A DNA stretch of 37,265 nt from Sphingomonas sanguinis (GTDB taxonomy: Bacteria; Pseudomonadota; Alphaproteobacteria; Sphingomonadales; Sphingomonadaceae): NCBI RefSeq assembly GCF_001476905.1, contig NZ_LDTE01000049.1, positions 1 to 37,265 of the forward strand. Reading direction: 5' to 3'. A program made the translations under genes and the position numbers. This document shows, one piece after another, positions 32,198-37,265 of the stretch; position 1 is the first letter of the stretch, and every line of letters begins with the position of its first letter. The notes under the pieces are model-generated. The model was not told the origin of the DNA, did not search any database, and saw only the letters and a list, made by a program, of their open reading frames with translations.

Positions 32198-33009
32198 CGG
32201 GCATCCTCCGGCAGGTCCTGCGCGATCGCCTCGGGCGGCAGCGGACGGACCCAGATGTTGCGGAATGAAACGGGCGAGTCGTGATCCTGAAGCTGGATCG
32301 GCGCGGCGTCGCCATGCGCCTGGTATTTTTCGACCTGCCGCCAGACGGTCGTGCCCAGCATCGCCTGATGACTCTGAACGACGACTCCGTTCAGCAGCGC
32401 GGTGACATAGGCCGGGCGCAGCAGTTTGCCGTCCGCGTCAAAGCGCGGCCGCTCGAAGATGATGTCGTAGCTCTGCCATTCGCCGGGCTTTCGCGACGCA
32501 TTCACCAGCGGCGGCTTCCAGGCATAGACCGCGCCGACCTGCCCATCGGCATAGGTCGGGTTGTTATAGCCGTCGAGGATCTGCACCTCGTAGCGCTGCA
32601 TGAACCAGATGCCGCTATTGCCCCGGTCCTGCGACGATTTCTGCGGCGGATTGGGTGAGCGGAATTCGAGGTGAAGCTGCACGTCGCCGAAGCTCTGCTT
32701 GCTGACCAGCACGCTCTCGGCCTTGCCGTCGCGCGGCGGCACGGTCATCGCGCCGTCCTTCAGCAGCCAGGACTTACCGCTGGGCGTCCAGGCGTCCATC
32801 GAGCGGCCGTCGAACAGCACTACCGCATCGGACGGCGCGCCACCGGGTTGCGCGGCCGGCGTCACGACCTTGGGCGCAGGCCGGTCTGGATCATGGACAT
32901 GCCATTTTCCGCCCGGCAGCATCGGGGTGTCGCGAAACCCCAAACCCGGCTTGTCCTGCGCCATGGCGCTTCCGGCCATCATCAGTGCGATCAACGGTAG
33001 CATCCGCAT
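32194..33009 (-). CDS. DUF1080 family protein, probable 3-keto-disaccharide hydrolase, exported
   Basis: A 271-residue secreted protein. The start at 33009 has GGAG 6 bases upstream; an ATG at 33024 overlapping the previous stop is an alternative. A Sec leader ends near MAGSAMAQ. The concanavalin-like DUF1080 fold is shown by VVLFDGRSMDAW, LHLEFRSPNPP, RGNSGIWFMQRYEVQILDGY and the closing PIQLQDHDSPVSFRNIWVRPL. Members of this family have been linked to hydrolysis of 3-keto-glycosides formed by C3 dehydrogenases. Sitting between an isomerase-like barrel and the dehydrogenase small subunit, it would cleave the oxidised glycoside in the periplasm. Confidence 0.87.
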   Translation of the reverse strand: MRMLPLIALMMAGSAMAQDKPGLGFRDTPMLPGGKWHVHDPDRPAPKVVTPAAQPGGAPSDAVVLFDGRSMDAWTPSGKSWLLKDGAMTVPPRDGKAESVLVSKQSFGDVQLHLEFRSPNPPQKSSQDRGNSGIWFMQRYEVQILDGYNNPTYADGQVGAVYAWKPPLVNASRKPGEWQSYDIIFERPRFDADGKLLRPAYVTALLNGVVVQSHQAMLGTTVWRQVEKYQAHGDAAPIQLQDHDSPVSFRNIWVRPLPPEAIAQDLPEDAR

Positions 33010-33020
33010 CGCTCCTCTCC

Positions 33021-33941
33021 TCATGCTGTCGGATCGATCGCGCGATAGGCCGCGATCAGTGTGTCTTCGCCCGCCCGGCCCTTCACCGAATTGCCGTGCT
33101 CCATGCCGATCACGCCCCGGTAGCCGCGCTCCTTCAGATAGCGGCAGACATTGGCATAGTTGATCTCGCCGCTGCCCGGTTCGTTGCGGCCCGGATTGTC
33201 GCCGAACTGGATATAGCCGATCTCGTCCCAGCAGAGCTTCAACGTCGGGATCAGGTTCCCGGCCTGAATCTGCTCGTGATACAGGTCTGCCAGCACCTTT
33301 ACGCCGGGACTGTTCACCCCGCGCGCGACGGCATAGCCCTCCGCGATCGACTGCATGAACACACCCGGATGGTTGGTCCGCGTGTTGAGTGGCTCCATCA
33401 CCAGGGTCAGGCCGTGTGGTGCGACGATATCGGCGGCGCGGCGCATCGTGTCGATGATCCGCCCCTGCTGGATCGCCGGATGGAGCTTCTTGTCCATGAA
33501 GCCGGTGACGACCGTCGCGCATCTGGCGTTCGCGCGCTTGGCGACCTCGACCGCGTTGCGCACATCGGCGAGGAAGGCTTGGCGCTCGCCCTCGTCCTCG
33601 CCGCCCAGCAAGGGCCGGGACTCCGCCCATTTGGGCATCGACGCGACGAAAACGCCCATCGTCATGTTCCGCTGGCGCAGCGCCTTGGCGATGGCCTCCT
33701 GCTCGGCAACCGGGCGGAGGGCATATTCATTGTCTTCCCAAGCCCAGAAGCCCTGGTCGGCGGCAAAGGCGATCTGCTCGACCGAACCCGCGCCCCGGCT
33801 GGTAAAGCTGCCCAAATGCGGCGCGAAGCCCAGGGTAAAGCGCGCGGCGTTGGATGGCTTGCCAGCCTTCTGCCCACCCAGTGTGGCAGCGGGAACGGCG
33901 GCGGCCAGCCCGCCCATCACGGTGCGGCGCGAGAGGGTCAC
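33021..33941 (-). CDS. Hydroxypyruvate isomerase-like TIM barrel with Tat-like leader (paralogue 2)
   Basis: A 306-residue protein. The GTG at 33941 overlaps the transporter stop (GTGA) and begins VTLSRRTVMGGLAAAVPAATLGG, a twin-arginine leader; the next in-frame ATG (33917) would cut off the twin arginines. The barrel carries Glu183 (VMEPLNTRTNHPG), Asp219/His222 (ADLYHEQIQAGN), QFGDNPGRNEPGSGEINY (residues 245-262) and Glu281 (GMEHGNS), the pattern of hydroxypyruvate isomerase and tagatose epimerase relatives. It therefore looks like a periplasmic isomerase or lyase acting on a keto sugar. It is the second gene behind the MFS promoter. Confidence 0.85.
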   Translation of the reverse strand: MTLSRRTVMGGLAAAVPAATLGGQKAGKPSNAARFTLGFAPHLGSFTSRGAGSVEQIAFAADQGFWAWEDNEYALRPVAEQEAIAKALRQRNMTMGVFVASMPKWAESRPLLGGEDEGERQAFLADVRNAVEVAKRANARCATVVTGFMDKKLHPAIQQGRIIDTMRRAADIVAPHGLTLVMEPLNTRTNHPGVFMQSIAEGYAVARGVNSPGVKVLADLYHEQIQAGNLIPTLKLCWDEIGYIQFGDNPGRNEPGSGEINYANVCRYLKERGYRGVIGMEHGNSVKGRAGEDTLIAAYRAIDPTA

Positions 33942-35245
33942 GCGACCCGCTCGCCGATGATCACCCGGCGCGGATTGCGACGCTCGGCCAGCCAGATGCC
34001 GCCGAACACGAACAACAGGATCACCGGCACGATGGCGAGCCGCGCAAAGGACTGCGACGCCGCCGCATCCTCGACCTGGCGCAAGGCTTCGCCGGTCAGC
34101 CGCTTGAACGCCTCCGGCCCACCGGCCAGCTCGACCTTGGCGGCGTCGAACATCGCGCCCAGCTGCGGCAGCACGAAGAAGCTCGACAGCGCGCCCGCCG
34201 ATCCGACCAGACCCAACGCCCAGGCGCCACCACGCGGATAGCGCTCGGCCACCGAGGCCAGCATGGTCGGCCACATCGCACAGACGCCCAAGCCCCAGAC
34301 GGTCGAGGCCAGGATCGCCGCCACCGGCGACTGCGCCCGCGACAGCAGGAACAGGCCGATACCCGCCATCAGGCTCGACACCCAGAGCAGCCCCGGATTG
34401 GACAGCCGCCCCGCGATCCGCCCAGCAAAGTGGCGGAAGACGAACATCAGCGCGCTGACATAGACGAGGAGCAGGATACCGCGCATCCCCACCCGGCTGC
34501 TGAGCGCCACGTCGAGCCACTGGCCGGGCGCGAGTTCGGATGCGGCGGTCAGGAACATCGCGCCGAACCAGACGAAGAAGCTTGGGCGCTTGAACACTTC
34601 CGCGATCATGCCGCCGAAGCCGACATCGCGCACTTCGCGCGGGACCGGCGGGAATTGCGTGGTCGCCGCCATCACCAGCACGCCGAGCGCGGGGACCAGG
34701 ACCAGCGCCATGATCGCCTGCCACGACAAAATTTCCGCCAGCAGCACCCCCGCCAGCCCACCGACGATCAGCCCGCCGGGATACCAGGCGTGGAGCACGT
34801 TCAGCCGGTGCGTTGTCTCTTCCGGGTAAAGCCGCGCGGTCAGCGGGTTGATCGACGCCTCGGCCAGTCCCCAACCGATGCCGCTCAAAAGCATCCCGCC
34901 CCAGACGATATGATAGACGCCCATGCCGCTGGCAATATGACCCGCCCCGATGATCGCGGTGGTGCCGACCAGGAAGCACAGGCCGCACCCGATCAGCATT
35001 TGCCGTGCGCCGATCCGGTCGAGCAGCGCGCTCGCCACGAACAGCGTTGCCGCAAAGCCCAGAAAGGCCGAGCCCAGCGCCGATCCGATCAGTTCGCCCG
35101 CCTGAACCGGCGCGATGGGATCGATCCACTGCGCCTTCAGGCTGCTCGCCACCGCCGCCCGCAACGCCGCGCTCGCCGCCGCCGTGAACAGCGCCAGCAC
35201 GCTCAGCCAGAACAGACGCGACCGATTGTCCGGTATCGCTTCCAT
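33938..35245 (-). CDS. MFS transporter, FucP/sugar-type, of the 3-keto-glycoside cluster
   Basis: A 435-residue permease with about twelve hydrophobic helices. The DRIGARQML loop between helices 2 and 3, the GWGLAEASINPLTARLYPEETTHRLNVLHAWYPGG block (read in parts at about 124-158) and the central amphipathic region are typical of sugar-type MFS carriers related to FucP. It probably imports the sugar or keto sugar released by the periplasmic enzymes. An unusual feature is a long extramembrane segment between two late helices (about 345-390, FDAAKVELAGGPEAFKRL...). It heads the transcript of six genes running down to the GMC gene. GGGAGAGGGG precedes the ATG. Confidence 0.85.
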   Translation of the reverse strand: MEAIPDNRSRLFWLSVLALFTAAASAALRAAVASSLKAQWIDPIAPVQAGELIGSALGSAFLGFAATLFVASALLDRIGARQMLIGCGLCFLVGTTAIIGAGHIASGMGVYHIVWGGMLLSGIGWGLAEASINPLTARLYPEETTHRLNVLHAWYPGGLIVGGLAGVLLAEILSWQAIMALVLVPALGVLVMAATTQFPPVPREVRDVGFGGMIAEVFKRPSFFVWFGAMFLTAASELAPGQWLDVALSSRVGMRGILLLVYVSALMFVFRHFAGRIAGRLSNPGLLWVSSLMAGIGLFLLSRAQSPVAAILASTVWGLGVCAMWPTMLASVAERYPRGGAWALGLVGSAGALSSFFVLPQLGAMFDAAKVELAGGPEAFKRLTGEALRQVEDAAASQSFARLAIVPVILLFVFGGIWLAERRNPRRVIIGERVA

Positions 35246-35272
35246 GCCCCTCTCCCGCTTATTTTTTGTCAG

Positions 35273-35299
35273 ACTTTACCTTCCGGGGCGGATGGTCAA
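35273..35299 (-). promoter_or_regulatory. Candidate promoter for the MFS-to-GMC operon
   Basis: In the 66-base gap after the third barrel gene, the minus strand reads TTGACC (35299-35294), a 15-base spacer, then TAAAGT (35278-35273), followed by an AT-rich leader and the ribosome binding site. The spacer is one to two bases shorter than ideal. It may allow the six-gene part to be expressed apart from the cytochrome gene. Confidence 0.35.
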
Positions 35300-35311
35300 G
35301 TCCTGCAATCG

Positions 35312-36382
35312 TTAAAGTCCCAGCCAGCGCCGATTGGCCGCAGGATCGCCACCACCGGCGAAATCGTCGAAGGCGTGGGTCGCCCGGCGGATCATGTGCG
35401 CCGAGATAAAGGGTGCGCCCTCGCGCGCGCCGTCCTCCGGGTGCTTCAGGCAGCATTCCCATTCCAGCACTGCCCAACCGGCATAGCCATATTGGGTGAG
35501 CTTCGAGAAAATGCCGCCGAAATCGACCTGCCCGTCACCGAGCGAACGGAAGCGCCCCGGTCGATCCACCCAGTCGCTATAGCTGCCATAGACACCCGCG
35601 CGGCCGGTCGGATTGAACTCGGCATCCTTGACGTGGAACATGCGGATGCGATCGTGGTAAAAATCGATGAACTGCAGATAGTCCATCGCCTGCAGCACGA
35701 AATGGCTGGGGTCGTAGAGGATGTTGGCGCGCTTATGGCCGCCGACCGAATCCAGGAACCGCTCGAACGTCGTGCCGTCGTGCAGGTCTTCGCCGGGGTG
35801 CAACTCGTAGCAGAGGTCGACGCCTTCTTCCTCGAACGCGTCCAGAATCGGTCGCCAGCGTTTGCCCAGTTCGGCAAAGCCTTCCGCCACCAGCCCGCCG
35901 GGCCGCTGCGGCCAGGGATAGACGAAGGGCCAGAGCAACGCGCCCGAGAAGGTCGCATGGGCGGTCAGGCCCAACCGCCGACTGGCCTTCGCCGCATAGA
36001 GAAGCTGCTGGACCGCCCATTCCTGCCGCTCGGCGGGCTTGCCGCGCACCGCCTCCGGCGCGAAACCGTCAAAGGCGGCGTCATAGGCCGGATGAACCGC
36101 GACCAGCTGGCCCTGCAAATGGGTCGATAATTCGGTGATCGCGACACCCGCCTCGGCACAGCGCCCGGCGAGGTCGTCACAATAGTCCTGACTTTCCGCC
36201 GCCGCCTTCAAGTCGATGCAGCGCGCATCCCAGGTCGGGATCTGCACGCCCTCGTAACCCGCCTCCGCCATCCAGCGCGCCGCCGAGTCCAGCGTGTCGA
36301 ACGGTGCGGCGTCACCCATGAACTGCGCCAGGAAGATGCCCGGGCCGCGCATCGCCGACGACGGAACACCGGCGGCGGTCAC
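35312..36382 (-). CDS. Leaderless sugar isomerase/epimerase-like TIM barrel (paralogue 3)
   Basis: A 356-residue xylose-isomerase-like barrel, longer than the other two paralogues and without a signal peptide, so probably cytoplasmic. Metal-site residues are Glu193 (CYELHPGEDL), Asp224 and His227 (LYDPSHF), His250 (MFHVKDAEF) and Glu307 (VLEWEC). The insertions around 95-120 (HPAYDAAFDGFAPEAVRG) and the C-terminal HMIRRATHAFDDFAGGG tail are typical of the larger members often found with Gfo/Idh/MocA enzymes. It overlaps the cytochrome c stop by ATGA. Expected role: isomerisation or epimerisation of the imported keto sugar, perhaps in tandem with the divergent oxidoreductase. Confidence 0.87.
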   Translation of the reverse strand: MTAAGVPSSAMRGPGIFLAQFMGDAAPFDTLDSAARWMAEAGYEGVQIPTWDARCIDLKAAAESQDYCDDLAGRCAEAGVAITELSTHLQGQLVAVHPAYDAAFDGFAPEAVRGKPAERQEWAVQQLLYAAKASRRLGLTAHATFSGALLWPFVYPWPQRPGGLVAEGFAELGKRWRPILDAFEEEGVDLCYELHPGEDLHDGTTFERFLDSVGGHKRANILYDPSHFVLQAMDYLQFIDFYHDRIRMFHVKDAEFNPTGRAGVYGSYSDWVDRPGRFRSLGDGQVDFGGIFSKLTQYGYAGWAVLEWECCLKHPEDGAREGAPFISAHMIRRATHAFDDFAGGGDPAANRRWLGL

Positions 36383-36771
36383 TTGGCGGTCTCGGCCTTG
36401 AGATAGGCGATCAGCGCGGCGCGCTTGGCAGGATCGGCTACACCGATCGGCATCCGCGTACCCGGCACCTTCTTCATCGGCGCGGCGATGAATTCATTGA
36501 GGGTCTTTTCGTCCCATTTCAGGCCCGACGCCTTCATCGCGGGCGAATAGTTGAAGCCCGCGACCGAGCCCGCCGGCCGCCCGAATACGCCGTTCAGATT
36601 GGGGCCGACACCGTTGCGCCCGCCCTTGTTGAGTGTGTGACAGGCCCGGCACGCGGCAAAGGCCTGCGCACCCGCCGCAGGGGCGGTCTGCGCGGTGGAC
36701 GGTGCCTGTACGGCCACGATCCCGGCGACCAGGGCCGGTACGGCAGCAGCCAGCCCGATGAGCTGCCTCAT
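36379..36771 (-). CDS. Periplasmic c-type cytochrome
   Basis: A 130-residue class I cytochrome c. A Sec leader (LIGLAAAVPALVAGIVAVQA, cleaved near 28) precedes a single haem-binding CRACH at 41-45, VGPNLNGVFGR follows, and the axial ligand is Met107 in GTRMPIG. It would accept electrons from the GMC flavoprotein complex and pass them to the terminal oxidase, replacing the multi-haem subunit used in acetic-acid-bacterial dehydrogenases. It is the first gene of the minus-strand cluster, 50 bases downstream of a LacI-type palindrome and divergent from the last oxidoreductase. Confidence 0.92.
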   Translation of the reverse strand: MRQLIGLAAAVPALVAGIVAVQAPSTAQTAPAAGAQAFAACRACHTLNKGGRNGVGPNLNGVFGRPAGSVAGFNYSPAMKASGLKWDEKTLNEFIAAPMKKVPGTRMPIGVADPAKRAALIAYLKAETAK

Positions 36772-36820
36772 CCTCTCTCTCCCGAAATTTTCTTGCCCAG
36801 ACTCGCTGGTTCTTGCCGGA

Positions 36821-36834
36821 GTTTACCGTTAAAC
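36821..36834. promoter_or_regulatory. Candidate LacI-family operator
   Basis: GTTTACCGTTAAAC is a near-perfect palindrome with a CG centre; only one symmetrical pair of positions is mismatched. It lies in the 121-base gap between the divergent cytochrome c gene and the right-edge oxidoreductase gene. This is the form bound by LacI-type dimers, and the LacI gene at 27898-28926 is the only such regulator here. Confidence 0.5.
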
Positions 36835-36892
36835 CGATGCCATGCAAGCACCGAATATCGCGTTATAAGCGATTGGGATGACAGGAGAGAGG

Positions 36893-37265
36893 ATGATGGC
36901 GGGACGAAAGTTGCGGCTGGCCATGGCGGGCGGCGGCGAAGGCGCGTTCATCGGCGGCGTGCACCGGATGGCGGCGGCGCTGGACGGCGACTGGGCGTTG
37001 GTCGCGGGCACTTTCAGCAGCGACGCCGAGCGCAATCGGCGGAGCGGCGAGGCGCTGGGCCTCGATCCCGCTCGTGTCCACGCCACCATCGACGCCCTGC
37101 TCGCCGACGAGCGCATGCGGCCCGAGGGGGAACGCATCGACGCGGTGGCGATCGTCACCCCCAATCACCTCCACGCGCCCATGGCCATCGCCGCGCTGAA
37201 CGCTGGCTTTCCGGTCTTTAGCGAAAAACCGATGGCGATGAACCTGGCCGAGGCGCGCGCCATCG
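36893..37265 (+). CDS. Gfo/Idh/MocA-family oxidoreductase, N-terminal part only
   Basis: The first 124 residues are present before the right edge. LRLAMAGGGEGAFIGGVHRMAAAL is the Rossmann start (read in two parts), AIVTPNHLHAPMAIAALNAG the family middle block, and SEKPMAMNLAEARAI the Glu-Lys-Pro catalytic motif. Two adjacent ATGs (36893, 36896) follow AGGAG; both are possible. The N-terminus, with GGGEGAFIG in place of the usual GxGxxG, matches the branch often found beside sugar isomerase barrels. It is divergent from the cytochrome c gene and shares its control region, so it is probably part of the same pathway, reducing or oxidising the 3-keto sugar in the cytoplasm. Confidence 0.88.
   Translation, partial: MMAGRKLRLAMAGGGEGAFIGGVHRMAAALDGDWALVAGTFSSDAERNRRSGEALGLDPARVHATIDALLADERMRPEGERIDAVAIVTPNHLHAPMAIAALNAGFPVFSEKPMAMNLAEARAI

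Noticed and set aside
33854..36130. 758-codon open frame on the plus strand across the MFS transporter and neighbouring barrel genes
   Set aside because: Arg/Gln/His/Pro-rich translation with no family features, antisense to three well-defined genes.

Overview
This is a GC-rich window with alphaproteobacterial, Sphingomonas-like character: a TonB-dependent receptor of the sphingomonad type, an HWE-family histidine kinase, many Tat-type (twin-arginine) leader peptides, and long spurious antisense open frames caused by high-GC codon use. Nearly every gene concerns uptake, depolymerisation or oxidative breakdown of plant-type carbohydrates. No rRNA, tRNA, CRISPR array, transposase or phage gene is visible. 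Genus assignment is an inference from gene content only.

Layout. (1) Bases 1-9062: the start of a GPH-type sugar transporter on the minus strand, diverging from a ROK repressor that is followed by a TonB-dependent receptor, a secreted glycerophosphodiester phosphodiesterase and an MviM-like Gfo/Idh/MocA oxidoreductase. A glutaredoxin, an exported SMP-30/gluconolactonase-like protein and a PAS-PAS-HWE histidine kinase follow. (2) 9260-14266: four exported glycoside hydrolases (GH27, GH28, GH5-like, GH43), suggesting attack on pectin or its galactan/arabinan side chains. (3) 14278-24596: an IclR regulator and a catabolic block (Zn-alcohol dehydrogenase, L-rhamnose/L-fucose mutarotase-type protein, UxaB-like reductase, split UxaA-type dehydratase, aldo/keto reductase, fuconolactonase-like amidohydrolase, SDR, FucP symporter, FAH-family hydrolase). 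Read in order, these genes give a non-phosphorylating L-fucose-type route to pyruvate plus lactate, in which a two-subunit UxaA-type enzyme appears to replace the usual enolase-superfamily fuconate dehydratase. (4) 24695-27634: a class-I glutamine-amidotransferase-like hydrolase coupled to an EpsC-type serine acetyltransferase, diverging from class 1 fructose-1,6-bisphosphatase. (5) 27898-37265: a LacI regulator and a large minus-strand cluster (cytochrome c, three xylose-isomerase-like TIM barrels, MFS transporter, DUF1080 hydrolase, gluconate-2-dehydrogenase subunit 3, GMC flavoprotein), with a second Gfo/Idh/MocA gene diverging at the right edge.

The last cluster is the most interesting part of the window. 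Its parts match what is needed for glycoside breakdown through 3-keto intermediates: a periplasmic flavin dehydrogenase complex (GMC + Tat-carrying small subunit + cytochrome c), a secreted 3-keto-glycoside hydrolase (DUF1080), two isomerase/lyase barrels with Tat-like leaders, a transporter, one leaderless barrel and an NAD(P)-dependent oxidoreductase. The leaders imply that oxidation and cleavage happen in the periplasm, and final rearrangement or reduction in the cytoplasm.

Most operon joints are 4-base ATGA/GTGA overlaps, so translational coupling is pervasive. Three intergenic palindromic repeat elements (17888-18085, 27711-27836, 28931-29053) separate the modules. Several candidate operators (ROK, IclR, LacI and unknown) are described below; all are read by eye and untested.
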